DNA of 64,000 nucleotides from Denitratisoma sp. DHT3 (GTDB taxonomy: Bacteria > Pseudomonadota > Gammaproteobacteria > Burkholderiales > Rhodocyclaceae), in the NCBI RefSeq assembly GCF_007833355.1, contig NZ_CP020914.1, positions 1,660,047 through 1,724,046 of the forward strand, written 5' to 3'. Positions 41,075 to 49,629 of the stretch are shown here, one piece after another. Both the position numbers and the translations under genes were made by a program. Below the pieces are notes generated by a model that was not told where the DNA came from, did no database searches, and worked only from the letters and a program-made list of their open reading frames with translations. Numbering within the stretch: the stretch's first letter is position 1; each line of letters begins with the position of its first letter.

Positions 41075-41782
41075 TCATTCTTCATCGTCGATCCGGGGCG
41101 GCGCACCGTCATATATTAGGCTGCGCCGGCGCTGCAGATAGCCGTCCCGAATGTAAGAGTATTTGTCCAGCGCGGCTTCCTCGATCACCTTGTCGGCCGG
41201 CAGCAGCGCCGTCCGGTCGCTGATCAGGCGCGTCGCCAGCAGGGTATTGCGCGCCGGTACGTCACCGACGTTGCCCACCGGATCGACATGGATGTCGGCC
41301 ACCAGGCCCACCGTGTCGCGCACCGTGCGCGGCCCGAACACGGGCAACACCACGTAGGCGCCGCTGCCCACGCCCCAGCGGCCGAAGGTCTGACCGAAGT
41401 CCTCGTCATGCTTTTCCACGCCCAGATCGGTGGCGATGTCCATGAAGCCCAGCACGCCGATGGTGGTATTGACCATGACCCGGCCGAAGTCGTTGATCGC
41501 CTCGGGCATCTTGCCCTGGAGCACGTTGTTCACGCCGATGAAGGCGTCGGCGATGTTGCCGAAGAAATTGGCGACTCCGTTGCGCGCGGTCTGCGGCAAC
41601 GCCGCCTCGTAGCCCTGGGCCACGGGCTTGATCACCGCCTTGTCCAGTCCATCGTTGAAAGCGAACATGGCGCGATTGAAGCCCTCGATCGGGTCCTTGG
41701 GATTGCCCGACGTGGCGCAACCGCCCAGGACGAAGGCCAGGGTCAGGGCGGCCGAGAGCCGCATCCAGATTTGGTTATTCAC
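41075..41782 (-). CDS. mlaA: Outer-membrane lipoprotein MlaA (VacJ)
   Basis: A 235-residue lipoprotein with lipobox LGGC (Cys22), followed by the MlaA core DPIEGFNRAMFAFNDGLDKA and the conserved FGRWGVGSGAYVVLPVFGP. It removes misplaced phospholipids from the outer leaflet. Unlike enterobacteria, it is encoded inside the mla operon, between mlaD and mlaC. Confidence 0.96.
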   Translation of the reverse strand: MNNQIWMRLSAALTLAFVLGGCATSGNPKDPIEGFNRAMFAFNDGLDKAVIKPVAQGYEAALPQTARNGVANFFGNIADAFIGVNNVLQGKMPEAINDFGRVMVNTTIGVLGFMDIATDLGVEKHDEDFGQTFGRWGVGSGAYVVLPVFGPRTVRDTVGLVADIHVDPVGNVGDVPARNTLLATRLISDRTALLPADKVIEEAALDKYSYIRDGYLQRRRSLIYDGAPPRIDDEE

Positions 41783-41802
41783 GTCGAACTCTTTCCTCGT
41801 CG

Positions 41803-42270
41803 CTACTTGGCGGGTTCTTCCGCCGCCTTGCTGAACAGGAACTGGCTGATCAGTTTTTCCAGCACCACCGCGGACTGCGTTTTCTTGATCGTGTCGCCGG
41901 CCTTGAGCATCTCGGGATCGTCCCCGACATCGAAGCCGACGTACTGCTCGCCCAACAGGCCCTGCGTATTGATGGTGGCGAAGGTGTCGCGGGGGAACAT
42001 GTAACGGCGATCCACTTGCAGGGACACCACGGCCACGTAGTTCTCCGGGTCGAACTTGATGTCGGAAACCCGCCCCACCACGACGCCGGCGCTTTTCACC
42101 GGGGCCCGGACCTTCAGGGCGCCGATGTTATCAAACTTGGCCTGGAGCAGATAGGTTTCCCCCGACTCCGCCGAGCTCAGGTTCCCCACCTTGAGCGCCA
42201 GGAACACCAGGGCCACCAGGCCGATGGCGACGAAGAATCCGACCCACAGGTCGAGCACGGTTTTATTCAT
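41803..42270 (-). CDS. mlaD: MCE-domain inner-membrane protein MlaD
   Basis: A 155-residue protein with an N-terminal helix (VGFFVAIGLVALVFLALKVG) and an MCE domain with KSAGVVVGRVSDIKFDPENY and the conserved EQYVGFDVGDDPEML. It forms the hexameric ring through which lipids pass. The start abuts the mlaE stop. Confidence 0.95.
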   Translation of the reverse strand: MNKTVLDLWVGFFVAIGLVALVFLALKVGNLSSAESGETYLLQAKFDNIGALKVRAPVKSAGVVVGRVSDIKFDPENYVAVVSLQVDRRYMFPRDTFATINTQGLLGEQYVGFDVGDDPEMLKAGDTIKKTQSAVVLEKLISQFLFSKAAEEPAK

Positions 42271-43068
42271 TTAGGCACCCCGGAACATGAATGCGGTAAG
42301 GATGAAGTCGGCGGCGAGAATGGCCAGCGACGATGTGACGACGGTGCGCGTGGTGGCACCGGAAACCCCTTCGGCGGTCGGCTCGGCGTCGTAGCCCTCG
42401 AACACGGCGATCCAGGTCACGATGACGCCGAACACCACGCTCTTGATGACGCCATTGACGATGTCCTCGCGGAAATCCACCGAGGCCTGCATCTGCGACC
42501 AGAAGATCCCCTCGTCCACGCCGATCATCTGCACGCCGATCAGGTAGCCGCCGAAGATGCCCATCGCCGAGAACAGCGCCGCCAGCAGCGGCATCGAGAT
42601 CACGCCGGCCCAGAAGCGCGGCGCCACGACCCGGGCGATGGGATCGACCGCCATCATTTCCATCGCCGACAGTTGCTCCGTCGCCTTCATCAGGCCGATC
42701 TCGGCCGTGATCGCGGACCCCGCCCGACTGGCGAACAACAGCGCCCCCACCACCGGCCCCAGTTCCCGCACCAGGGTCAGGGCCACCAGGGTGCCCAGGG
42801 CGGAAGCCGAACCGAAGCGCTGCAAGGTATCGTAGCCTTGCAGCCCCAGCACCATGCCGACGAACAGCCCGGACACCAGGATGATGATCAGGGACAGCAC
42901 GCCGGTGAAATAGATTTCCCGGATGGTCAGCCCGAAACGCCGCACCGCGGTTCCGGAATGCATCAGGGTCGCGAGCAGGAAGCGACTGGCGAAGCCCAGG
43001 CGCCACAGGCGATTGGTCAGCGTACTGCCCAGCCAGCGAACCTTGTCGCCGAACTTGTCATTGAACAC
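42271..43068 (-). CDS. mlaE: Lipid-transport permease MlaE
   Basis: A 265-residue inner-membrane permease with five to six helices and the MlaE signature [20 protein letters not shown] and [17 protein letters not shown]. The GTG at 43068 gives an eleven-base overlap with mlaF; the longer frame upstream is antisense-like in composition. Confidence 0.95.
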   Translation of the reverse strand: MFNDKFGDKVRWLGSTLTNRLWRLGFASRFLLATLMHSGTAVRRFGLTIREIYFTGVLSLIIILVSGLFVGMVLGLQGYDTLQRFGSASALGTLVALTLVRELGPVVGALLFASRAGSAITAEIGLMKATEQLSAMEMMAVDPIARVVAPRFWAGVISMPLLAALFSAMGIFGGYLIGVQMIGVDEGIFWSQMQASVDFREDIVNGVIKSVVFGVIVTWIAVFEGYDAEPTAEGVSGATTRTVVTSSLAILAADFILTAFMFRGA

Positions 43069-43873
43069 GCGCAGTCTCCCGCAATATCTGCTCCCGATAG
43101 GAACGGGACGGGTAGTGGAACGGCACCGGTCCGTCCGTCTCGCCCCAGATGAACTGATGCACGTAGGGCGCGGTGGAATTCCGGATCTCGTCCGGCGTCC
43201 CCTCGGCCACGACTTTGCCTTCCGCAACGAAGTAGACGTAATCGACGATCTTCAAAGACTCCTGCACGTCGTGGGTGACCACGATGGAACTGGCGCCCAG
43301 GGCGTCGTTCAAGGTGCGGATCAGTTGACCGACGATGGACAGGGAGATCGGATCGAGACCGGCGAACGGCTCGTCGTACATGATCAGCATCGGGTCCAGC
43401 GCGATGGCCCGCGCCAACGCCACCCGCCGCGCCATGCCGCCCGACAGCTCGGACGGCGTCATGCGATGCACGCCGCGCAGTCCCACGGCATTGAGCTTGA
43501 GCATCACCAGGTCGCGGATCGCGCTTTCGGGCAGGTCGGTGTGCTCCCGCATCGGGAAAGCCACGTTGTCATACACGGACATGTCGGTGAACAGCGCGCC
43601 GAACTGGAACAGCATCCCCATGCGCCGGCGCAGTGCGTAGAGCTGCCGGTCGTCGAGATCGTTCATCCGATTCCCGGCCACCAGAACCTCGCCGCTGGTG
43701 GCCCGCACCTGGCCGCCGATCAGACGCAGCGTGGTGGTTTTGCCGCCGCCGCTGATGCCCATGATGGCCACGACCCGGCCTCGGGGAATCTCCATGTTGA
43801 TTCCCGTGAGGATGGGGCGGCGACCGTAGGCGAAGTTGACGTTGCGCAGACTGACCAGGGGGGCGGAAGACAC
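43058..43873 (-). CDS. mlaF: Lipid-transport ATPase MlaF
   Basis: A 271-residue ABC ATPase with Walker [17 protein letters not shown], signature [16 protein letters not shown], Walker [17 protein letters not shown] and His switch VTHDVQE. GTG start at 43873. First gene of the mla operon, with a possible extended −10 promoter about 46 bp upstream, and divergent from the pilus operon. Confidence 0.96.
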   Translation of the reverse strand: MSSAPLVSLRNVNFAYGRRPILTGINMEIPRGRVVAIMGISGGGKTTTLRLIGGQVRATSGEVLVAGNRMNDLDDRQLYALRRRMGMLFQFGALFTDMSVYDNVAFPMREHTDLPESAIRDLVMLKLNAVGLRGVHRMTPSELSGGMARRVALARAIALDPMLIMYDEPFAGLDPISLSIVGQLIRTLNDALGASSIVVTHDVQESLKIVDYVYFVAEGKVVAEGTPDEIRNSTAPYVHQFIWGETDGPVPFHYPSRSYREQILRETARVQ

Positions 43874-43876
43874 GGC

Positions 43877-43904
43877 TTTGGGGGCTCTCTGCTTGGGGCT
43901 CTCT
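43877..43904. repeat. Two 14-bp direct repeats in the mlaF leader
   Basis: GGGGCTCTCT occurs at 43881–43890 and again at 43895–43904, fourteen bases apart, within the 5' untranslated part of mlaF. The minus-strand form is AGAGAGCCCC. Possible regulator sites or slippage; low confidence. Confidence 0.3.
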
Positions 43905-43918
43905 TTTGAAGTCGGGGG

Positions 43919-43927
43919 ATTTTATCA
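43919..43927 (-). promoter_or_regulatory. Candidate extended −10 promoter for mlaF
   Basis: TGATAAAAT on the minus strand fits the extended −10 form TGnTAtaaT. It lies 46 bp before the mlaF start. No good −35 is seen. Confidence 0.4.
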
Positions 43928-44024
43928 GAGTCTCCGCGACGATCCCGGCCATCCGGCAATGCGCCTTGCGAGAAGGAAGCCGGCCATTGCCGAACAGCGT
44001 CCCGGTCGACCCGAAAAAATGCCT

Positions 44025-44052
44025 TTGAAATATGCCAACGTCGCATTATAGT
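44025..44052 (+). promoter_or_regulatory. Candidate sigma-70 promoter for the pilus operon
   Basis: TTGAAA (44025–44030) and TATAGT (44047–44052) are separated by 16 bp, 35 bp before the first pilus gene. The local base composition is clearly AT-richer than the surroundings. The rest of the 213-bp divergent gap shows only the mlaF promoter and repeats. Confidence 0.5.
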
Positions 44053-44086
44053 ATCCGTAATATTCAATCAACATGAATCGGCATTC

Positions 44087-45961
44087 ATGAACAACCGCCT
44101 GTTTCGGATCATTGTCACGGCCATGGGCGCATTGCTTGCAGCCGCTTGCGGCAATGCTCCGACACGGCCATCGCCAGCGACTCACCTGCACGAGGAAGCG
44201 CCCCCGGCCTCCGACGTTGCCATGATCCCGCCCACGGTGAATTACAGCGCCAGTCTGCCCGATCCACGCCCCACCGCAAGGCGGGAGACCTACGGCGTGG
44301 TCGTCCACGACGTCAAGGCCCACGACCTGCTCTTCGCCCTGGCACGGGATGCACGGCTCAACGTGGATATCCATCCGGGCATCAACGGCACGGTGACCCT
44401 CAACGCCATCGACCAGACCCTGCCGCAATTGCTGGCCCGCATCGCCCGGCAGGTCGACATGCGCTGGGAGCTGGCCGGGCCGAACCTGACGATCATGCCC
44501 GACACGCCCCACCTGAAGATCTACAAGGTCGATTACGTCAACATGTCCCGGGAGGCGTCCGGCACCACCGGCGTCAGCACGCAGATCGCCTCGGCCGGCC
44601 CCCAGATCGGCGCGACGCCCCCCGCGCCCGGCAACGCCTCGATCACCCGGGTGGAACACACGGCGAAGAACCACTTCTGGTCCTCCCTGGAAAGAAACAT
44701 CAAGGACATCCTGCGGGAGACCGACAAATTGCTGCCCGAAGGCTCCCACGAAACGACCATCGAGCGCTCCGACCAGCAATCCACCACCGGTACCGGCACC
44801 CCGTCGGCGGCCGCCGGCCGCAAAGGTCATGCTGGCAGCCACGCCGGGGGCAACGGCGGTACCGCCTCGCTGGCCGCCAGTCCAAACGCGGCCAGCATGG
44901 AGGAATCCGCCTCGACCGTGGTCAGGCGCGCCACCTTCCGCGAAGCCGCATCGGTCATCGCGAACCCGGAAAGCGGGGTCGTCGCGGTGCGGGCCACGTC
45001 CCGCCAGCACGAAGTCATCCAGGACTTCCTGGATCAGGTGATGGCCCGCGCCCAGCGCCAGGTGCTGATCGAAATGACCATCGCCGAGGTTCAGCTCGAC
45101 CATCGGCACCAGCAGGGCATCAACTGGCAGAGCCTGCGCAGCGCCCGGAACGGGACGCACACCGCGGGTTTCTCCCTCGGGCAGGCGCAGCGCAACGACG
45201 GCGCCACGGGCAGTCTGCTTAACAATCCGGCCCAAAGCGACGGCCGCTCCTTCGTCCTCGACTACGTGGCCCCCGGACTGGGCATCTCCGCCACGCTGTC
45301 CCTGCTGGAGGCATTCGGCGACGTCCGGGTGCTGTCCTCGCCCAAGCTCAGCGTCCTCAACAACCAGACCGCCCTGCTCAAGGTGGTCAACAACATCGTC
45401 TATTTCGAAGTGAAGGCGGACACGACCACCAGCAACAACGGTCCGGCCCAGACCACCTTCACCACGACCCCCAAATCCGTCTCCGTCGGCCTGGTGCTGT
45501 CCATCACGCCGCAAATCGGCGCCAGCGGCGACGTGCTACTGAATGTCCACCCCAGCATCTCGCGCCAGAAGGGGCCGGGGAAACGGGATCCCAACCCGAA
45601 TCTCCCGGCCGGCATCCCCAATGTCGTGCCGGAAATCGAAACCCGGGAAATGGAGTCCATCCTGCGCCTGCGCGATGGGGAGATCGCCGTGATGGGCGGA
45701 CTGATGCAGGATGTCATCGACAACTCGACCGACACCGTCCCGGGTTTGAGCGAGACTCCGCTGCTGGGCGCCCTGTTCAGGCAACGCAACGAATCCCGCG
45801 CCAAGACGGAGCTGGTGATCTTTCTGCGTCCCATCGTGCTGCGCGTCCCCAGCCTGGCGGGGGATTTCCGCGACTACCGCCCGAGCCTGCCGGGACCGGA
45901 CTTTCTGGGCGATCCGGTCGGCAACGCCGACAGGCGGGTCTCCCCATGGGCACAACGATGA
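44087..45961 (+). CDS. mshL: MSHA-type pilus secretin MshL
   Basis: Outer-membrane ring for pilus exit. The 624-residue lipoprotein has lipobox Cys21 (LLAAACG), a secretin N0-like domain (about 75–145, VHDVKAHDLLFALARDARL), a low-complexity Ser/Gly/His stretch near 230–275, an N1-like part with VVAVRATSRQHEVIQDFLD, and the secretin core with EMTIAEVQLD, VRVLSSPKLSVLNNQTALLK and the terminal GEIAVMGGLMQD and PLLGALFRQRNESRAKTELV. It is first in the operon. Confidence 0.93.
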   Translation: MNNRLFRIIVTAMGALLAAACGNAPTRPSPATHLHEEAPPASDVAMIPPTVNYSASLPDPRPTARRETYGVVVHDVKAHDLLFALARDARLNVDIHPGINGTVTLNAIDQTLPQLLARIARQVDMRWELAGPNLTIMPDTPHLKIYKVDYVNMSREASGTTGVSTQIASAGPQIGATPPAPGNASITRVEHTAKNHFWSSLERNIKDILRETDKLLPEGSHETTIERSDQQSTTGTGTPSAAAGRKGHAGSHAGGNGGTASLAASPNAASMEESASTVVRRATFREAASVIANPESGVVAVRATSRQHEVIQDFLDQVMARAQRQVLIEMTIAEVQLDHRHQQGINWQSLRSARNGTHTAGFSLGQAQRNDGATGSLLNNPAQSDGRSFVLDYVAPGLGISATLSLLEAFGDVRVLSSPKLSVLNNQTALLKVVNNIVYFEVKADTTTSNNGPAQTTFTTTPKSVSVGLVLSITPQIGASGDVLLNVHPSISRQKGPGKRDPNPNLPAGIPNVVPEIETREMESILRLRDGEIAVMGGLMQDVIDNSTDTVPGLSETPLLGALFRQRNESRAKTELVIFLRPIVLRVPSLAGDFRDYRPSLPGPDFLGDPVGNADRRVSPWAQR

Positions 45962-46710
45962 CCCGCCGGCGATTTTCGCTGCTACCGCTACCGCTGCTGC
46001 TCGCCATGGGCAGCGCCCCATCCACCTCGGGCGCAGAAATCGCCGAAGAGACGGCGCAGCCCTCCGGCTTTCTCTCGGCGGCGCCGGGGCCGCAGCGACG
46101 GCCGGCACCGGACCGATCGATCCAGGTCAAGCCGCTCCGGCCCGCCATCGACCCGGCGCAGGCCGAGGCGCATGCGGCATTCCAACGCGGCGACCTTGCC
46201 GCCGCCCAGGCCGCCTACGAAAAAGTGCTGGACAACGACCCTTGGAACGAGGACGCCCTGCACGGCATGGCGGTGCTCAATCTGCGCCTGGGGCGGCCCG
46301 GTGTCGCCGAGACGTTTTTCCAGCGGGCATTGGACGCAGACCCGCGCGACGCCTTCGCCCTCGGCATGCTGGCCGGCCTGCAAAGCCCGGCCGACCCCGC
46401 GGAAGCCGAGCGGCGCATCAATGCCCTGCTGACGCGGGTGCAGGCGGCGCCCGCCCTGCTCTTCAGCCTGGGCAACCTGCTGGCCGCCCAGGCGCGCTGG
46501 AAAGAAGCGCAGCACGCCTATTTCAAGGCCGTGGCCCAGGCGCCGGACAACCCCGACTATCTCTACAACCTCGCCGTCAGCCTGGATCACCTGCACTTGT
46601 CCGACATGGCCGCCCGGCATTACCAACAGGCCCTGGCCGCCGCCGATCGCGGCCCCGTGGCCTTTGACCGGGACCGGGCGGGCGCGCGACTCAAGCAACT
46701 ACAACCGTGA
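45958..46710 (+). CDS. TPR-repeat pilus protein, MshN-like
   Basis: A 250-residue periplasmic protein with an N-terminal hydrophobic segment (FSLLPLPLLLAMGSAPSTS) and tetratricopeptide repeats from about residue 65 (AHAAFQRGDLAAAQAAYEK, LNLRLGRPGVAETFFQRAL, YLYNLAVSLDHLHLSDMAAR). In MSHA operons MshN is the TPR member between secretin and ATPase. I prefer the ATG at 45958, which overlaps the mshL stop as ATGA; 45946 is four codons longer. Confidence 0.75.
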   Translation: MTRRRFSLLPLPLLLAMGSAPSTSGAEIAEETAQPSGFLSAAPGPQRRPAPDRSIQVKPLRPAIDPAQAEAHAAFQRGDLAAAQAAYEKVLDNDPWNEDALHGMAVLNLRLGRPGVAETFFQRALDADPRDAFALGMLAGLQSPADPAEAERRINALLTRVQAAPALLFSLGNLLAAQARWKEAQHAYFKAVAQAPDNPDYLYNLAVSLDHLHLSDMAARHYQQALAAADRGPVAFDRDRAGARLKQLQP

Positions 46711-46720
46711 TCCGCACAAC

Positions 46721-48427
46721 ATGAACGCGCCCGTCCTCCACCAACCCATCGACCGGATGCTGATCTCCCTGGGGCTGATCAGCGAAGACCAGCTGCGCAT
46801 CGCATTGGTCGAGCAGGCGCAGTGCGGACAGCCCGTTGCAAGGCTCCTGGTCCGTCTGGGATTCATCTCCGAAGCGACGCTGCGGGACGCCATCGGCAGA
46901 TCTCTCGGACAGGAAGCCGTGGACCTGTCCCGCACCATCGTTTCGGCCGACGCCCTGGCGCTGGTGCCTCGCGCCCTGGCCAAGCGCTGCAATCTGATTC
47001 CCCTGGATGTGGACGCCGCTGCGGGGCGGCTCACCGTGGCCATGGCCAACCCCAACGACATCCTGGCCATGGACAGCCTGAAGGCGCTGGTCGATCACGA
47101 GCTGCAGATCGACGCCCGCCTGGCCGGAGAACAGGAAATCCTCCAGGCGATCGATCTCTACTACGGTCATGAACTCTCCATCGACGGCATTCTCCACGAG
47201 CTCGAAACCGGCGAGTCCGACTGCCGTTCGCCCGCCGCGGCCTCGCTCGACGAATACAGCCAGCCGGTCGTCCGGCTGATCGACGCCCTGCTCACCGACG
47301 CGGTGAAACAGGAGGCGTCGGACATCCATTTCGAGCCCGAAGCGGGATTTCTGCGCATCCGCTACCGGATCGACGGCCTCCTGCGGCAGATCCGCGTCCT
47401 GCACAAGTCCTACTGGCCCGCGATGGCGGTCCGCCTGAAAGTGATCGCCGGAATGAACATCGCGGAGAGCCGCGCGCCGCAGGACGGACGCATCGCCCTC
47501 AACGTCAGCGGGCACGCGGTCGACTTCCGCGTCGCGAGCCAGCCCACGATCCATGGCGAAAACCTCGTGCTGCGGGTTCTCGACCGCCAGAAGCGCATCG
47601 TCGCCCTGGAGCAGCTCGACCTGGCGCCGCCCCAGCTCGACCTGCTCAAGCTGATGATCGCCCGCCCCGAAGGGCTGATCCTGGTCACCGGCCCCACCGG
47701 CAGCGGCAAGACCACCACCCTCTACTCGATGCTCCACCACATCAATCACGGCGGGATCAACATCATGACGCTGGAGGATCCGGTCGAGTACCCGACCGCG
47801 ATGATCCGGCAGACCTCGATTGCCGAGGCCGTCCGCCTGGACTTCGCCAACGGCATCCGTTCCATGATGCGTCAGGACCCGGACGTCATCCTGGTGGGCG
47901 AGATCCGCGACCGGGACACCGCGGAAATGGCGTTCCGCGCGGCCATGACCGGCCATCAGGTCTATTCCACGCTGCACACCAATTCGGCCATCGGCGCCGT
48001 CCCGCGCCTGCTGGACATCGGCATCCTGCCGGACATCATGGCCGGCAACATCATCGGCGTCATCGGCCAGCGCCTGGTGCGCCGCCTCTGTCGCCACTGT
48101 CGCCAGGCCCATGCCGCAACGCCCCTGGAACTGCGGCTTCTGGGACTCGACCCGCACGATCGCGGCGTGCTCATCCACCGCCCGACGGGGTGCGAACACT
48201 GCGACCTCCAGGGCTACCGGGGCCGCGTCGCCATCATGGAACTGCTGCGCCTGGACGGCGACCTCGACGAACTGATCGCGCAGCGCGCAACCGTACGGCA
48301 CATCCTCGGCGCGGCTCTGGACAAGGGATTCCGCCCCCTCGCGGACGAAGGACGGCGGCGGGTGCTCGACGGCACCACCAGCGTCGAGGAGGTCGGGCGC
48401 GCCGTCAATCTCACGGAACGCCTCTGA
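46721..48427 (+). CDS. mshE: Pilus assembly ATPase MshE (GspE family)
   Basis: Hexameric ATPase powering pilus extension. The 568-residue protein has an MshEN-like N-terminus (MLISLGLISEDQLRIALVEQ, then LLVRLGFISEATLRDAIGRS), the GspE core with Walker A GPTGSGKTTTLYSM, Asp box LEDPVEY, Walker B DVILVGEIRDRDTAE and His box MTGHQVYSTLHTNS, and a zinc tetracysteine (CRHC … CEHC). The leading Arg of the c-di-GMP-binding RLG motif is not at its usual place in either repeat, so nucleotide binding is doubtful. One-base overlap with the next gene. Confidence 0.94.
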   Translation: MNAPVLHQPIDRMLISLGLISEDQLRIALVEQAQCGQPVARLLVRLGFISEATLRDAIGRSLGQEAVDLSRTIVSADALALVPRALAKRCNLIPLDVDAAAGRLTVAMANPNDILAMDSLKALVDHELQIDARLAGEQEILQAIDLYYGHELSIDGILHELETGESDCRSPAAASLDEYSQPVVRLIDALLTDAVKQEASDIHFEPEAGFLRIRYRIDGLLRQIRVLHKSYWPAMAVRLKVIAGMNIAESRAPQDGRIALNVSGHAVDFRVASQPTIHGENLVLRVLDRQKRIVALEQLDLAPPQLDLLKLMIARPEGLILVTGPTGSGKTTTLYSMLHHINHGGINIMTLEDPVEYPTAMIRQTSIAEAVRLDFANGIRSMMRQDPDVILVGEIRDRDTAEMAFRAAMTGHQVYSTLHTNSAIGAVPRLLDIGILPDIMAGNIIGVIGQRLVRRLCRHCRQAHAATPLELRLLGLDPHDRGVLIHRPTGCEHCDLQGYRGRVAIMELLRLDGDLDELIAQRATVRHILGAALDKGFRPLADEGRRRVLDGTTSVEEVGRAVNLTERL

Positions 48428-49629
48428 TGACGCTTCACGCCTACCGCGCCATGGACGCCGCCGGACGCATCGTGCGTGGCAGGCTGGAGGCCGGCAACCT
48501 GGCCGACCTGGAGACGAGAATCGGAAAACTGGGACTCGACTTCCTCGGCGGACACCCGCTCGACGACGCCATGCCGCTCATCGCAAGGCGGCTCTCGCGC
48601 CGCGAATTGGCGCAGTTCTGCTTTCACCTGGAACATCTGACCCAGGCCGGCATCCCCCTCATCGAGAGCCTGACGGAGCTGCGCGACAGCCTGGAGCATG
48701 CCCGCCTTCGGGAAAGCGTGGCCGGCATGATCGAGAGCATCCAGGGCGGCCAGACGCTCTCCCAGGCGATGGCGCCGCACCCCGGCATCTTCGATGCGGT
48801 ATTCGTCAGCTTGATCCGGGCCGGTGAAATGTCGGGCAACCTGCCGGGCGTCCTGAGGAAACTCCACGAATCTCTCAAGTGGCAGGACGAACTGGCCGCG
48901 CAGACGCGTCGGCTCACTCTGTATCCCGCCTTTCTCGGCATCGTGGTCGGCGCCGTTTTTCTGTTCATGATGCTCTACCTGGTGCCGCGGATGATGGGCT
49001 TCATCCAGAGCATGGGACATCAGCCGCCGCTGAGTACCCGCCTGCTGATCGCCACCTCGACCCTGGTGATGGACCACTGGCCGCTGCTGCTGGGCCTGCC
49101 CTTCGGCGGCGCCCTCGCCTCGGCCGTCGTCCTGCGCCGCGCGCTCCGGCTGAGGCGCCGCGTCGACCGGCTCAAGCTGGCGCTGCCGATGTTCGGAGAC
49201 GTGCTGCGCAAAATCATCCTGGCGCGTTTCACCAGCGTCTTCGCCATGCTGTACGCCGCGGGAATCCCGATCCTCGACGCCATCCGGGCCATGGAGCACA
49301 TCGTCGGCAATGCCTTCATCCGCGACGGCCTGGCGCGCGCCGGCGGAATGATCGCCGAAGGCCACAGCGTCACCAGCGCCTTCCGGAGCAGCGGCCTGTT
49401 CCCGTCGCTGGTCATCCGCATGACGCAGGTGGGCGAGAGCACCGGCGAACTGGACAAGGCCCTGGCTCATGTCAGCGATTTCTACAGCCGCGACGCCAAG
49501 GAATCCATCGAACGGTTCCAGGCCATGATCGAGCCGACGATGACCCTGGCGATCGGCCTGTTGCTGGGATGGGTGATGCTGGCCGTCCTCGGCCCCATCT
49601 ACGACACCATCGCCGGGATCCGGATGTGA
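48427..49629 (+). CDS. mshG: Pilus platform protein MshG (GspF/PilC family)
   Basis: Inner-membrane platform of 400 residues. Two GspF domains (about 70–190 and 270–395) surround membrane helices, with QFCFHLEHLTQAGIPLIESL and FTSVFAMLYAAGIPILDAI as the repeat starts, and GESTGELDKALAHVSDFY near the end. One-base overlaps with both neighbours imply coupled translation. Confidence 0.94.
   Translation: MTLHAYRAMDAAGRIVRGRLEAGNLADLETRIGKLGLDFLGGHPLDDAMPLIARRLSRRELAQFCFHLEHLTQAGIPLIESLTELRDSLEHARLRESVAGMIESIQGGQTLSQAMAPHPGIFDAVFVSLIRAGEMSGNLPGVLRKLHESLKWQDELAAQTRRLTLYPAFLGIVVGAVFLFMMLYLVPRMMGFIQSMGHQPPLSTRLLIATSTLVMDHWPLLLGLPFGGALASAVVLRRALRLRRRVDRLKLALPMFGDVLRKIILARFTSVFAMLYAAGIPILDAIRAMEHIVGNAFIRDGLARAGGMIAEGHSVTSAFRSSGLFPSLVIRMTQVGESTGELDKALAHVSDFYSRDAKESIERFQAMIEPTMTLAIGLLLGWVMLAVLGPIYDTIAGIRM

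Noticed and set aside
43925..45514. A 529-codon minus-strand frame opposite the secretin gene
   Set aside because: The plus-strand secretin has signal, lipobox and full secretin core; the antisense frame is low complexity.
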